Source: Leptolinea sp. | Lineage (GTDB): Bacteria > Chloroflexota > Anaerolineae > Anaerolineales > Anaerolineaceae | NCBI GenBank assembly: GCA_012798535.1 | Contig: JAAZMZ010000018.1 | Coordinates: 1 to 56,457, forward strand | DNA length: 56,457 bases | Reading direction: 5' to 3' | Shown: in pieces, positions 8,735 through 18,700 of the stretch | How positions within the stretch are numbered: the first letter of the stretch is position 1 | Layout of the letters: the number at the start of each line of letters is the position of its first letter | Translations under genes and position numbers: made by a program | The notes under the pieces: generated by a model | Databases searched by the model: none | Told to the model about the DNA's origin: nothing | Seen by the model: the letters and a program-made list of their open reading frames with translations, nothing else

Positions 8735-9661
8735 ATGCGCATCTTGATCACCGGAGCGAACGGCTTTATTGGCTCGAATCTTGTCAGATTTCTCCTGCGT
8801 AGGGATTGCGAGATACTGGCGTTAATCCCGGAGAATGAAGTCTGCGACCGGATCGCCGGAGAGTTGGACAGGATCGCTCTTATTCGCGGAGACCTGGAAT
8901 TGACGCAGGAAAGTAGAAAAACTATAGCTGAATGGCAGCCGGATGCCTGCGTCAATCTTGCCTGGAATACTGGCAAAAATTATCTGTATTCTGACCAGAA
9001 TACAGATTTGACCCGCTCCAGTTTTTCGTTCTTCGAAGATCTGGTGGATATGGGTGTGAAAATAATTGTCTTTACGGGCACCTGCGCGGAGTATGCCGAA
9101 AGTCCGGATGTCTTATCCGAAAATTCTGCCACAGGTCCTTCCACGCCGTACGCGGATGCCAAACTGCAACTGCTGCGCAGGATTCAAGATTCTTCCGGGA
9201 TCAGTAAAGTTGATTTTTCCTGGGCTAGATTGTTCTTCCCTTACGGGCCGGGTGAAGCCGAAAACCGCATCACCCCGGCCGCTATTCTGGCATTGTTGAA
9301 AGGGCAGGAGTTTTCCACCACCCCCGGTGAACAGGTTCGTGATTATCTGTATGTCGAAGATATTGCCGGTGCTTTCTATGCTATTTTGCAGAACGCCAGT
9401 CAGGGGATTTTCAACGTATGTTCCGGTATATCGGTATCGTTGAAAGATTATCTTTGCACCGTTGGTGATCTGCTGCACAAACGGGATTTGCTGAAAATTG
9501 GTAATCTTCCCTATCGGGAATGGGATCCCCCGTTCATCGTAGGCGATAATACCCGGTTGAAAAACCTGACCGGCTGGGCGCCAAAATATTCTCTGGAAGA
9601 GGGTTTAACAGAGACTATCGTTTACTGGAAGGCGCGGCTGGAAAATAATCCGGGTATGTGA
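8735..9661 (+). CDS. NAD(P)-dependent epimerase/dehydratase-type SDR (probable 4-ketoreductase of the CDP-sugar pathway)
   Basis: This 308-residue extended SDR starts with the nucleotide motif TGANGFIGSNLV at residues 6-17 and has a TPYADAKL motif near 135-142 that supplies the catalytic Tyr and Lys. A ribosome site (GAGGAAATGAA) precedes the ATG. It lies beside rfbF, rfbG, a 3,5-epimerase and a C-methyltransferase, a set that still needs a 4-ketoreductase, and that is the role I infer. Family alone would also allow epimerisation. Its 3' end overlaps the convergent epimerase gene by 47 bp. Confidence 0.78.
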   Translation: MRILITGANGFIGSNLVRFLLRRDCEILALIPENEVCDRIAGELDRIALIRGDLELTQESRKTIAEWQPDACVNLAWNTGKNYLYSDQNTDLTRSSFSFFEDLVDMGVKIIVFTGTCAEYAESPDVLSENSATGPSTPYADAKLQLLRRIQDSSGISKVDFSWARLFFPYGPGEAENRITPAAILALLKGQEFSTTPGEQVRDYLYVEDIAGAFYAILQNASQGIFNVCSGISVSLKDYLCTVGDLLHKRDLLKIGNLPYREWDPPFIVGDNTRLKNLTGWAPKYSLEEGLTETIVYWKARLENNPGM

Positions 9662-10166
9662 GATCGCGGTCGGACAGGATTGGATTTCCCAGCGGCCAGT
9701 CGATGCTGAAACAGGGATCGTTCCAGCGCACCCCGCGGGAACATTCCGGATGAAAGAATTCCGAAATTTGATAATAGATTTCCGTACCATCGGTCAGGGT
9801 TTGAAAGCCGTGGGCGAAACCGTGGGGAATATATAACATTCTGCGATTTTCCTGCGATAACTCAACGGAAAACCAGCGGGTGTATGTGGGCGAATCAGAC
9901 CGAAGATCGATCACGACATCGAAGATCGACCCCATAGTGCAGCGCACAATCTTGGTCTCGGGAAAAGGATTATCCTGAAAGTGCATTCCGCGCAGAGTGC
10001 CTCTGAATTTATTGAATGAAATGCTGCACTGGGCGATTCTGGTATTCAGGTGGTGTTTTGATAATTCATCTTCGCACCAGACGCGCGCGAAAAATCCCCG
10101 GTTATCGCTGCGCGGCTCCGGTTCTATGACGTACACTCCGTCAAAGTCAGTCTTTTGGAAGATCAT
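9615..10166 (-). CDS. rfbC: RmlC/RfbC-like 3,5-epimerase of a nucleotide-activated 4-keto-6-deoxy sugar
   Basis: This 183-residue cupin has the usual RmlC length. Catalytic residues are in place: His in LRGMHFQ, Lys in ETKIVRC and Tyr in EIYYQISEFF; IPHGFAHGF is also conserved. The classical family substrate is dTDP-4-keto-6-deoxyglucose. Here the neighbours make CDP-glucose and its 4,6-dehydratase product, so a CDP sugar is more likely. The gene follows rfbG by 55 bp in the same direction. The 3' end overlaps the SDR gene on the other strand by 47 bp. Confidence 0.85.
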   Translation of the reverse strand: MIFQKTDFDGVYVIEPEPRSDNRGFFARVWCEDELSKHHLNTRIAQCSISFNKFRGTLRGMHFQDNPFPETKIVRCTMGSIFDVVIDLRSDSPTYTRWFSVELSQENRRMLYIPHGFAHGFQTLTDGTEIYYQISEFFHPECSRGVRWNDPCFSIDWPLGNPILSDRDLTYPDYFPAAPSSKR

Positions 10167-10221
10167 ATTTACACGGTGCGGTTCGATTGATCAGTGAACA
10201 CCTTATCGGTGAAAAGGACTG

Positions 10222-11199
10222 TCAATCTTCTTTCAGAAAGGCTTCATACCACTGGATGGTCCTGCGTAAACCCTCATCCAGATCGAACATGGGGCTCCAG
10301 CCAAGAGCGGTACGCGCGCGTTCCGCCGACAGGTACTGGTGGCGGATCTCATTGGAAGCTTCACCTTTCACATCTGGCTGAAGGTTGGAGTTCATCATTT
10401 TTAAAACTTTTTCCACGACCTGCAAGACCGTCACCTGAATCTCGTTGCTGAAATTGAAGGCGGTTCCACGCAGTTCCGGCAGTGCTGCCAGTTTTTCGGC
10501 CAGCAGGGTATACGCGGCGGCGCCATCTTCCACATAAAAATAATCGCGGATGTATTCCCCATCCGAACGGATGATCGGCCGTTGACCGCGCAGCACCGAG
10601 CGGATGGTGCCCGGGATGATGCGGTTCCAGTTGAGGTCGCCTCCGCCGTAGAAATTGCCGCACCGGCTGATGACCACCGGAAGTCCGTAGGTGTTCCCAT
10701 AGGTCTGGGCGATCAAATCCGCGCAGGATTTGCTCGCATCATAAGGGTGCAATCCCTGCAGCGGCATACTTTCATCGTAGGGCAAGACTTCCTGATCGCC
10801 GTAGGCTTTGTCTGAAGAGGCGACGACAATCTGTTTTACCTTCGGGCTGCGCCGGCAGGCTTCCAGCAGCGCCCAGGTTCCGCCGATATTTGTCTCAAAC
10901 GTGGAAACCGGATTCCGATTGGCGATGGTGACGATGGTCTGGGCTGCCAGATGGATCACCGTGTCGATCTCGAACTCACCCAGAATGCGTTCCAGCAGCG
11001 CCTGATCGCGGACATCGCCGCGTACGGTTTTCACTTGCTGGATCAATCCGGTGCGCACCAGCTCTGATTGGGGAACCCAGTCCCTCACCAGGCAGATCAC
11101 ATCGGCTTTTTGCTCGAGCAGGCGTTTTACCAGCCATGAGCCCACCAGGCCGGTGGCTCCGGTTACGAATACAGGACGGTCCAACCAGAAATTGCTCAT
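10222..11199 (-). CDS. rfbG: CDP-glucose 4,6-dehydratase
   Basis: This is an extended SDR of about 325 residues with [11 protein letters not shown] at about residues 10-20, SSDKAYG as the active-site serine region, and the catalytic YDASKSCAD motif (Tyr-x-x-x-Lys). It removes water from CDP-glucose to give CDP-4-keto-6-deoxyglucose. The frame stays open up to 11235, but the ATG at 11199 overlaps the rfbF stop as ATGA. That start gives the family N-terminus and has a GGAAG site before it, so I choose it. The identity is strengthened by the directly upstream glucose-1-phosphate cytidylyltransferase. Confidence 0.92.
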   Translation of the reverse strand: MSNFWLDRPVFVTGATGLVGSWLVKRLLEQKADVICLVRDWVPQSELVRTGLIQQVKTVRGDVRDQALLERILGEFEIDTVIHLAAQTIVTIANRNPVSTFETNIGGTWALLEACRRSPKVKQIVVASSDKAYGDQEVLPYDESMPLQGLHPYDASKSCADLIAQTYGNTYGLPVVISRCGNFYGGGDLNWNRIIPGTIRSVLRGQRPIIRSDGEYIRDYFYVEDGAAAYTLLAEKLAALPELRGTAFNFSNEIQVTVLQVVEKVLKMMNSNLQPDVKGEASNEIRHQYLSAERARTALGWSPMFDLDEGLRRTIQWYEAFLKED

Positions 11200-11969
11200 T
11201 GCCAGATCTTCCATGGAGCGTTCCCATTCTGCCACATCGATTCAAGCAGCCGCTTGTCACGCAGCGTATCCATGCATTGCCAGAATCCATAATGTTTGTA
11301 CGCGGCAATTTGATTCGTCGAGGCCAGGTAATCCAGCGCGTCAGCTTCAAGGCTGCTGCCGTCGTCTTTGATGATATCCATCAACTCCGGTTCGCAAACC
11401 ATGAAACCGCCATTGATCCATCCTTCACCAGTCTGCGGTTTTTCCGTAAACCGCACCACCAGGTCGCCGTCAAATTCCAGGCCGCCAAAGCGGGCCGGCG
11501 GTCTTACGGCGGAAATGGTCACCATCTTCTTCTGGGATTTGTGAAAAGCCAGCAGAGCGTTCAGGTCGATATTACTGACGCCGTCGCCGTAGGTAATGAA
11601 AAACGGAGCTTTTTTGATCAACGGTGCCATGCGTTTCACGCGGCCGCCGGTGTTGGTGTTCTGTCCGGTATCCACCAGATGAACGATCCAGGGTTCGCAG
11701 TTCGTCTGGTTTGAACTCACTTTTCCGGATTGCATATCTATGGTGGTGATCTGACCGTTTAAATTGGAATAATCCAGAAAGAATCGTTTGATCATCTCAC
11801 CCTTATAACCCAGGGCGATAAAAAATTCGTTGTGCCCGTAAAAATTGTAATGTTTCAGAATATGCCAGAGGATGGGTTGAGCACCGATCTCCACCAGAGG
11901 TTTCGGGCGTGTTTCGGTCTCTTCGGCCAGTCTGGTTCCCAGTCCGCCTGCGAGAATGATGGTTTGCAT
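11196..11969 (-). CDS. rfbF: Glucose-1-phosphate cytidylyltransferase
   Basis: This 257-residue nucleotidyltransferase makes CDP-glucose from CTP and glucose 1-phosphate. The N-terminal [12 protein letters not shown] signature and the downstream RPKPLVEIG lysine motif are intact. The [11 protein letters not shown] segment near residue 125 carries the metal-binding Asp. The sequence follows the RfbF subfamily closely, including the [19 protein letters not shown] segment. It overlaps rfbG by 4 bp and they form an operon with the epimerase. It diverges from the C-methyltransferase gene, with a shared 143-bp promoter region. Confidence 0.93.
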   Translation of the reverse strand: MQTIILAGGLGTRLAEETETRPKPLVEIGAQPILWHILKHYNFYGHNEFFIALGYKGEMIKRFFLDYSNLNGQITTIDMQSGKVSSNQTNCEPWIVHLVDTGQNTNTGGRVKRMAPLIKKAPFFITYGDGVSNIDLNALLAFHKSQKKMVTISAVRPPARFGGLEFDGDLVVRFTEKPQTGEGWINGGFMVCEPELMDIIKDDGSSLEADALDYLASTNQIAAYKHYGFWQCMDTLRDKRLLESMWQNGNAPWKIWQ

Positions 11970-12112
11970 CCCTTTTTCCTTAATGGTTTCCTCTCACTTT
12001 CTATAGAATTTTACCTTGAACTGTAAACTAATGATAACAGCCCTGACGTATTCATTTATAATCAACTGACTGATTTTGAATTTATTATTACTTTCTATCA
12101 GGATGGTTTACA

Positions 12113-13342
12113 TTGACAATACTTGACACCCGGTGCCGCTCCTGTGGGGAAACGGGATTAATCCAGATTCTTTCGCTAGGGAAAACTCCCCTGGCCAATG
12201 CCCTGCTGACCCGCGAGCAGTTAAAACAACCCGAAGATGTTTTCCCTCTTGAATTATGCTTCTGCCCGAATTGCAAACTGCTGCAAATCTCCGAGACGGT
12301 TTCGCCGGAGAGACTCTTCAGGGATTACTTCTACTTTTCTTCCTTCTCCGACGCGGCCATCCAAAACGCGCGCTCCATTGCCCACCGCCTGATAAAAGAC
12401 CGCGGACTGGATCAGGGCAGTCTGGTGGTCGAAATTGCCAGCAACGATGGATACCTTCTCAAGCATTATAAAGAGAAGAACGTGCCCGTACTGGGTGTGG
12501 AGCCGGCAGTCAATATCGCTCGGGTCGCCAATGAGCAGGGTATTCCCACACTGCCGGAATTCTTCTCGGCTGAATTTGCCGCCGAATTGCGCAAGAAATA
12601 TCCACAGGGCGCGGACGTGATGCACGCCAACAATGTGCTGGCTCATGTGGCGGATCTGAACGGTGTGGTCGAAGGGATCGCCATCCTGTTGAATGACAGT
12701 GGGGTGGCGGCTATAGAATTTCCCTATGGGAAGATCCTGATCGACAACGTTGAATTTGACACGATCTATCACGAGCACCTGTGCTATTTCACCATGACGG
12801 CATTGCAGCAACTATTCTCACGTCACAGACTCACCATACAGGATGTGGAATTGCTGCCCATTCATGGTGGATCGCTGCGCATTTTTGTAGGTCACCGGCC
12901 AGAAATTTCACCCGCCGTGAAAAAGATGCTGGCAGACGAAGAAGCCTGGGGGGTGAATTCTGCGGATACCTACCTGGCATTGACCGCGAAGGTGGAAAAA
13001 CTAAAAGCGGAACTGCTGCTGCTTCTTCAGGATTTGAAAAAACAGGGCAAGCGGATCGCCGCTTACGGAGCTTCGGCCAAGGGAGCCACTCTTTTGAACT
13101 ACTTCAAGATTGACGACCGGTTGATCGACTACATTGTAGACCGCAGCACCGTGAAACAGGGCCATTTTGCTCCGGGTTCTCACCTGGAGATCTTCTCACC
13201 GCAGAAACTTCTGGACGATAAACCGGATTATGCGCTGCTCTTGACCTGGAATTTCTGGGAAGAGATCGTGGAACAGCAGGCTGCCTACCGGGCGGCCGGT
13301 GGGAAATTCATCATTCCCATCCCGAAACTTCGCATCCTCTAA
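12113..13342 (+). CDS. TylC3/EvaC-type sugar C-methyltransferase with N-terminal zinc-binding domain
   Basis: This 409-residue protein has the three-part layout of sugar 3-C-methyltransferases. An N-terminal zinc module comes first (CRSC near residue 8 and CFCPNC near 45-50). The SAM domain carries [12 protein letters not shown] near 105. A C-terminal domain with [13 protein letters not shown] near 318 is also conserved. It also has the family segment EHLCYF near 222. These enzymes add a methyl to C3 of 4-keto-6-deoxy nucleotide sugars after 3,5-epimerase action. With rfbF and rfbG beside it the substrate is probably a CDP sugar. The start is a TTG after AGGA; an overlapping ATG at 12103 is in another frame. 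Confidence 0.87.
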   Translation: MTILDTRCRSCGETGLIQILSLGKTPLANALLTREQLKQPEDVFPLELCFCPNCKLLQISETVSPERLFRDYFYFSSFSDAAIQNARSIAHRLIKDRGLDQGSLVVEIASNDGYLLKHYKEKNVPVLGVEPAVNIARVANEQGIPTLPEFFSAEFAAELRKKYPQGADVMHANNVLAHVADLNGVVEGIAILLNDSGVAAIEFPYGKILIDNVEFDTIYHEHLCYFTMTALQQLFSRHRLTIQDVELLPIHGGSLRIFVGHRPEISPAVKKMLADEEAWGVNSADTYLALTAKVEKLKAELLLLLQDLKKQGKRIAAYGASAKGATLLNYFKIDDRLIDYIVDRSTVKQGHFAPGSHLEIFSPQKLLDDKPDYALLLTWNFWEEIVEQQAAYRAAGGKFIIPIPKLRIL

Positions 13343-13363
13343 GCATCTCGACAGGCTGGACGA

Positions 13364-14020
13364 TTGACTACCCGGATACCCTACCCGGTTCCATCCAAAG
13401 AAGTGGATGCCGAGATTCGGGTATCCAATTCGAGGTTTATTGCCACCCTGGCTCCTGCGGGCAGCGTGGAGGAAGCCCGGGCTTTCATCGATCGGATCCG
13501 GGCGAAATACCCTGATGCCACCCACAACGTACCCGTCTTTTTGATCGGGCATGGTGATTCGGTGACCGCCCACTGCAGCGATGATGGCGAACCATCTGGA
13601 ACAGCCGGCCGACCGGCGTTGATGGTTTTGCAGGGCAGCGGTCTGGGTGACGCGGCGCTGGTGATCACCCGCTATTTTGGGGGGACAAAACTGGGTACCG
13701 GCGGACTGGTGCGGGCTTACTCCGATGCCGTCCGGGCGGTGCTGGAAAAGGTAGCGCGTTCCATGCGGGTCGAGACCGACATTGTCTGCGCGACCTTCCC
13801 TTATACCTATCTGGAACGCGTCCGCCGTATGGTTAAAGCTTCAGATGGCATAATACTCGAGGAAGAATTCACCGCGGAAGTCACGCTTAGGGCGCGTTTC
13901 AAGACGGAAGATACCCCGGGGTTCCAATCCCGGATGATCGAATTGACAGGCGGAAAAGTGCAAGCGCGCATAACCGCCACGGAAGAAGTGTTGATGCCGT
14001 TCGAAGGCCGGGTTAAATAA
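13364..14020 (+). CDS. YigZ/IMPACT family protein (UPF0029)
   Basis: This 218-residue protein has the IMPACT-domain signature HCSDDGEPSGTAGRP at about residues 66-80 and the following ITRYFGGTKLGTGGLVRAY, plus a C-terminal DUF1949-like half. The family is linked to translation or ribosome-associated stress control, but its biochemical role is not settled. Translation seems to start at a TTG at 13364; no better ATG gives the conserved N-terminus. It ends 4 bp before the 3' end of the convergent tRNA gene. Confidence 0.9.
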   Translation: MTTRIPYPVPSKEVDAEIRVSNSRFIATLAPAGSVEEARAFIDRIRAKYPDATHNVPVFLIGHGDSVTAHCSDDGEPSGTAGRPALMVLQGSGLGDAALVITRYFGGTKLGTGGLVRAYSDAVRAVLEKVARSMRVETDIVCATFPYTYLERVRRMVKASDGIILEEEFTAEVTLRARFKTEDTPGFQSRMIELTGGKVQARITATEEVLMPFEGRVK

Positions 14021-14024
14021 AAAG

Positions 14025-14096
14025 AGCGGGCGACCGGATTCGGACCGGCGAATGTCAGCTTGGAAGGCTGATGCCTTACCACTTGGCGACGCCCGC
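14025..14096 (-). tRNA. tRNA-Gly(UCC) with a non-standard T-loop
   Basis: The minus strand folds into a complete cloverleaf. The acceptor stem GCGGGCG/CGCCCGC is 7 bp, the D-stem is GCC/GGC with GG in the loop, and the anticodon stem TCAGC/GCTGA carries loop CTTCCAA. The T-stem is GCCGG/CCGGT and the discriminator is U. The anticodon UCC reads glycine codons GGA and GGG. The 3' CCA is not encoded. The T-loop reads TCCGAAT instead of the usual TTCGAAT, so position 55, normally pseudouridine, is C. Confidence 0.93.
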
Positions 14097-14200
14097 AATA
14101 CAACCGTCATTTTACCCGTCTGCCGTAAAGAGGTCAAGCATATTCGCGTCCGGCTTTCAGGATACAATTTAGCTATTCGTCTTCCACAAGGAATGGAATT

Positions 14201-15121
14201 ATGCAAACTCCCACCCGAACCGGACGCGAGTTTTTTAAAAAAGTATTGAATGCTCTGGGGCATGAAAAACTTTCCCCGGTCATTCTGCTCGAATATGCCT
14301 ATCTGTTGACCGGCGCGATCATCCAGGCGCTATCCATGCGTCTATTTCTGGTGCCGGCGCAACTGGTCAGCGGCGGGATCAGTGGTCTCGGACAGATCGT
14401 CAACTCTTTCACCGACTGGCCGATCGGTTTGATGGTCTTTGTCGGGAATATCCCGCTATTCTTACTGGGCTGGCGCTTTTTGGGAGGCCCGCGTTTCGCG
14501 CTGCGGACAGCCATCTCCATCACCGTTTTTTCCTTCTTCACCGACGCATTCATGTGGATGATCCCGGGTGAAGGCGTAACCCATGATCTTGTATTGAACT
14601 GCCTGTACGGAGGAGTGATGCTCGGTGTCGGTCTGGGTCTGGTGTACCGTGGGCAGGGAACTTCCGGGGGCAGCGATATTTTGGGACGCATTTTGAACTA
14701 CCGTTTTGGGATATCCATCTCCCAATCCTATCTGCTAACGGACACACTGGTCGTTTTGGCAGGGGGATTCGCGTTCACCTGGGAAAAAGCGTTGTATGGG
14801 CTGGTGGTCATCTATGTCAGCGGGTTGGCTGCCGAAATGATCTCCGAAGGTAGCAGCATCTTCCGCACGGCGTTGATCATCAGTAACAAACCGGATGAGG
14901 TCGCGAGCAAGATCCTGATTGAGTTAGAACGCGGTGTCACCGTGCTGCAGGGCACCGGAGCGTATACCGGCGCCGAGCGGCCGGTTTTATATGTGGTCAT
15001 CAGCCGGGCTGAAGTGAATCAGGTGAAAGCTCTGGTGCAAGAAGTTGATCCGCATGCCTTCATGGTGATCAGCCAGGCGCATGAGGCGCTGGGTGAAGGT
15101 TTCAAACCGCTGATCCGGTGA
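14201..15121 (+). CDS. YitT family membrane protein with C-terminal DUF2179
   Basis: This 306-residue protein has about five hydrophobic segments in the first 210 residues, with the family features LVPAQLVSGGISGLGQI and GTSGGSDILGRIL. A soluble C-terminal DUF2179 domain of about 80 residues follows (RGVTVLQGTGAYTGAERPVLY). YitT proteins are widespread inner-membrane proteins without a firmly assigned function. A good ribosome site (AAGGAATGG) precedes the ATG. It is a single gene, followed by a hairpin at 15146-15185. Confidence 0.9.
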   Translation: MQTPTRTGREFFKKVLNALGHEKLSPVILLEYAYLLTGAIIQALSMRLFLVPAQLVSGGISGLGQIVNSFTDWPIGLMVFVGNIPLFLLGWRFLGGPRFALRTAISITVFSFFTDAFMWMIPGEGVTHDLVLNCLYGGVMLGVGLGLVYRGQGTSGGSDILGRILNYRFGISISQSYLLTDTLVVLAGGFAFTWEKALYGLVVIYVSGLAAEMISEGSSIFRTALIISNKPDEVASKILIELERGVTVLQGTGAYTGAERPVLYVVISRAEVNQVKALVQEVDPHAFMVISQAHEALGEGFKPLIR

Positions 15122-15145
15122 GAAATACATTGGACAATTAAATCC

Positions 15146-15185
15146 GCCCATTTGCGGCAGGCTCAAATCTTGCCAGAACATGGGC
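15146..15185 (+). terminator. Possible terminator after the YitT gene
   Basis: GCCCAT (15146-15151) pairs with ATGGGC (15180-15185), with an inner GGCA/TGCC pairing, followed by TTTAA. The U tract is short, so it may be weak. Confidence 0.4.
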
Positions 15186-15233
15186 TTTAAAGTATAGTCG
15201 GATAAACTTTCCTCCAAATTCAGACATTTTCAA

Positions 15234-18200
15234 GTGAAAAAAATGAACCTTTCCAACAGTGATGTTCAAGCGGAGAATCCGCAACCGGGTATTCTGGATA
15301 AACCGTTAATGACTGTCTGGCCGGCGGTCAATCTCAGGATGATCCTGGGTGCCCTGATTCTGGTGCTGGCTGTGGTCTCGCGTTTTTACAATCTGGATCT
15401 CAGGGTGATGAGCCACGACGAAGTTAACCACGTGGTTCCATCCTACGATCTATACACTGGCAAGGGTTACCGGCATGATCCGGTGACGCACGGCCCGATG
15501 CAATTCCATCTGGTTGCCGCGTCGTATTTTATGCTCGGCGATTCGGATTTCAGTTCACGGGTGCCGGCCGCGCTGTTCAGCATAGCAGCCATCGCGTTCA
15601 TTTTATTCAAGTTTCCCCGCTACCTCGGAAAGAACGGCGCGTTGATCGCGGCGTTCCTCTTTTTGATTTCACCGTTCATGCTGTTCTATGGACGGTACAC
15701 ACGGAATGAGGGTTTCATCGAATTACTGGGAGTGATGCTTCTTTACGGCACACTGGCCTACCTGGAAACGGGTAAAAAATCGTATTTCTATTTAATTACA
15801 ACCGCTCTGGTATTGCATTTCTGCTCAAAAGAGACATCCTATATCTATACCGCCATATTGCTGGTATTTCTGGCTTTCAATTTCCTGCGGGAAACGACAG
15901 AGTTGAAATCCCTGGACGCAAATGCCCGCCGGCGGTTTACCGTCTTTATGCTGGCCGCCGGTCTGGCGGTGTTGATCGCACTGGGTGCCGGGGTTTGGGG
16001 AGCCGGTTTGAATAAACCGGCGGATGACGGCCTGGATGCCGCGACAACGGCAACCATGATCACAACCATGCCGGTCTGGATCCAGAGCTGTATCTACGGT
16101 GGTATCGCGGCCGCTCTGGTATTTGGAGTGCTGGCGTTGTTCAATCTGGCAGGAACCATCGGATGGGACAAAATCCGCAAACTGCGCTCATTCGACCTGC
16201 TTGTCTTGATTGTCACCCTGATCCTTCCCCAACTGGTCGCCCTGCCGGTCAAACTGATCGGCTGGAATCCCCTGGATTATTCGGATACCGGGATGATCCG
16301 TACCGGTAGTTTCATCATTGTACTTTTTATCCTTTCTGTTATCGCGGGTTACTGGTGGAACAAAATCACCTGGTTGAAGAACGCCGCTCTTTTCTATACC
16401 ATCTACATTCTGCTGTACACCACTTTCTTTACAAACGGGCGCGGATTTTTCACCGGTATCGTGGGTTCGCTGGGGTATTGGCTGGCGCAGCAGGGTGTTC
16501 AACGCGGAAGCCAGCCCTGGTATTTCTACGGATTGATCCAGATACCCTTCTATGAATATCTGGCTGCATTCGGGACAATACTGGCTTTGTATTTTGGTCT
16601 GCGGCACAACCGGCTTATCACCTGGTCAGGCGACTCTCCAGCCGATCCGGATGCCCTTGTCCGGGAGCATGAACTGGAAACCCCGGACTGGATGGATGAT
16701 GCCGAACTCGAACATCAAACAGAAACCCGCCGGCCGGTGCCTACCCTGGCACTTCTGATCTTCTGGGATGTGATGAGCCTGATTGCCTACAGTGTGGCGG
16801 GTGAGAAAATGCCATGGATCGCCGTGCATATTGCGCTTCCTTTGTTGCTCACAGCAGGCTGGGGATTGGGATACCTGGTGGATACCACCCCCTGGAAACG
16901 CGTGGCCAACCGGTCTGGAATGATCGCTCTGGCGTTGATTCCCTGTTTTCTCATGGCTTTCGCCGGCGCGGTCGGTGCGCTGCTGGGAGACAAGACACCT
17001 TTCAACGGCAACACTCTGGAGAACCTGGAAGCCACCAGCACATTTATCCTGTCCGTCTTAATGACGGCGGGTTCATTATTTGGCATCCTTCGCCTGCTCT
17101 GGAATTTCGGCGCAAATGACTTGATCCGTTTATTTACGGCGGGAATCGCTGCTATTTTGACTGTATTGACCATCCGCACAACGGTGATGGCCAACTATAT
17201 TAATTACGACACGCCCAAGGAATATCTGGTATATGCGCATGCCGCGCGAGGTCCAAAGGATATGCTGGCTCAAATTGAAGAGATCTCTCGGCGGACAACC
17301 GGTGGCAAGGATATTGTAGTGGAGTATGACAATGACGCGCTGTATCCGTTCTGGTGGTATATGCGTGACTACCCCAATCACCGCTGGTACACCGATAAAC
17401 CTACCCGAGAATTGAAAGATGCTCCGATCGTCATCGCCGGAGATGCCAATTTTGATAAAGTCAATAACATTCTTAAGAATGATTACATCCAGTACACCTA
17501 TATGCGGCTGTGGTGGCCCAATCAGGATTATTTCAACCTGGATTGGCCGCGCATCAAGGGTGCTTTCCTGAATCCGGAAATGCGAGCTGCGATTTTTAAT
17601 ATTTGGCTTAATCACGACTATACGGCTTATGCCAAAGTCACTAACAACCAGAACCTCACCCTGGAAACCTGGCAGCCGTCGGCAAAATTGCGCCTGTATA
17701 TTCGCAAAGATATCATTTCGCAGATCTGGAATTATGGCGCAGCTCCGGCCGCGCCCGTTGCTGCCGAGGTCGATCCCTATCAGGGAAAATTGACACGAAT
17801 GACCCCCGACAGGACTATCGGAGGCCAGCAGGAAGGTGCCGTGGTATTGAATAAACCCCGGAATCTTGCCGTGGCAGCTGACGGTTCGATCTATGTAGCT
17901 GATTCAGCCAATCATCAGATCAAACACATCAGCGCGGATGGAAAGCTGCTGCAAGCCTGGGGTAAGTTTGCTGATATCAGCAAGGGGGATGCTCCCGGTG
18001 GAACATTCTACGAACCCTGGGCGGTCGCCATTGGCAAGGACGGTTCCATCTTCGTCACCGACACCTGGAATCACCGTATCCAGAAATTTACGGCAGATGG
18101 CAAATTCCTGAAGATGTGGGGATTCTTCGGACAGGCCGAAAAGCCTGAAGGTTTCTGGGGGCCGCGTGGATTGGCCGTGGATGCCAGGGGCAATGTCTTG

Positions 18201-18692
18201 ATAACTGATACCGGCAATAAACGGGTAGTGGTGTTCACTTCTGAAGGTGAATACGTAACCCAGTTTGGACAGACAGGCATGGAACCCGGCCAGTTCGATG
18301 AACCGGTGGGTATCACGATCTCCAACGATGGAGAGGTCTACGTGGCGGATACCTGGAACTCCCGTATTCAGGTTTTCACACCAGATGCATCCGGTTTGAA
18401 TTACACCTTCAACCGCAGTTGGGAACTTGAAGCCTGGAGCGGCCAGAGTTTGGATAACAAGCCGTTTATCGCCATCGACTCAAATAATCATCTCTATGTG
18501 ACCGACCCTGAAGGTTATCGGGTGCTGGTATTCGATCAGCAGGGACAGTACCTCATGGGTTGGGGTGATTACAGCACGGATATCGATGGCTTCGGACTGG
18601 CATCTGGCGTGGCTGTTGATCCAAACGGCGGAGTCTGGGTAAGTGACGGCGGCAACAATCGTCTGTTGCATTTCGTTATGCCGCCGGGCTGA
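15234..18692 (+). CDS. TIGR03663-type GT39-like membrane protein fused to an NHL beta-propeller
   Basis: This is a 1152-residue protein. The first two thirds are a polytopic GT-C-like membrane domain with a first-loop acidic motif (MSHDEVNHV, about residues 58-66) followed by HGPMQFHL and GRYTRNE, features of the TIGR03663 group. From about residue 870 to the end there are six NHL repeats (blades with VADSAN, VTDTWN, ITDTGN, VADTWN, VTDPEG and VSDGGN). These should form an extracytoplasmic six-bladed propeller that binds protein or glycan. The start is GTG at 15234 or ATG at 15243; neither has a strong ribosome site. It is probably a lipid-linked-sugar-dependent transferase, but substrate and acceptor are unknown. 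Confidence 0.85.
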   Translation: MKKMNLSNSDVQAENPQPGILDKPLMTVWPAVNLRMILGALILVLAVVSRFYNLDLRVMSHDEVNHVVPSYDLYTGKGYRHDPVTHGPMQFHLVAASYFMLGDSDFSSRVPAALFSIAAIAFILFKFPRYLGKNGALIAAFLFLISPFMLFYGRYTRNEGFIELLGVMLLYGTLAYLETGKKSYFYLITTALVLHFCSKETSYIYTAILLVFLAFNFLRETTELKSLDANARRRFTVFMLAAGLAVLIALGAGVWGAGLNKPADDGLDAATTATMITTMPVWIQSCIYGGIAAALVFGVLALFNLAGTIGWDKIRKLRSFDLLVLIVTLILPQLVALPVKLIGWNPLDYSDTGMIRTGSFIIVLFILSVIAGYWWNKITWLKNAALFYTIYILLYTTFFTNGRGFFTGIVGSLGYWLAQQGVQRGSQPWYFYGLIQIPFYEYLAAFGTILALYFGLRHNRLITWSGDSPADPDALVREHELETPDWMDDAELEHQTETRRPVPTLALLIFWDVMSLIAYSVAGEKMPWIAVHIALPLLLTAGWGLGYLVDTTPWKRVANRSGMIALALIPCFLMAFAGAVGALLGDKTPFNGNTLENLEATSTFILSVLMTAGSLFGILRLLWNFGANDLIRLFTAGIAAILTVLTIRTTVMANYINYDTPKEYLVYAHAARGPKDMLAQIEEISRRTTGGKDIVVEYDNDALYPFWWYMRDYPNHRWYTDKPTRELKDAPIVIAGDANFDKVNNILKNDYIQYTYMRLWWPNQDYFNLDWPRIKGAFLNPEMRAAIFNIWLNHDYTAYAKVTNNQNLTLETWQPSAKLRLYIRKDIISQIWNYGAAPAAPVAAEVDPYQGKLTRMTPDRTIGGQQEGAVVLNKPRNLAVAADGSIYVADSANHQIKHISADGKLLQAWGKFADISKGDAPGGTFYEPWAVAIGKDGSIFVTDTWNHRIQKFTADGKFLKMWGFFGQAEKPEGFWGPRGLAVDARGNVLITDTGNKRVVVFTSEGEYVTQFGQTGMEPGQFDEPVGITISNDGEVYVADTWNSRIQVFTPDASGLNYTFNRSWELEAWSGQSLDNKPFIAIDSNNHLYVTDPEGYRVLVFDQQGQYLMGWGDYSTDIDGFGLASGVAVDPNGGVWVSDGGNNRLLHFVMPPG

Positions 18693-18700
18693 TCTGATAT

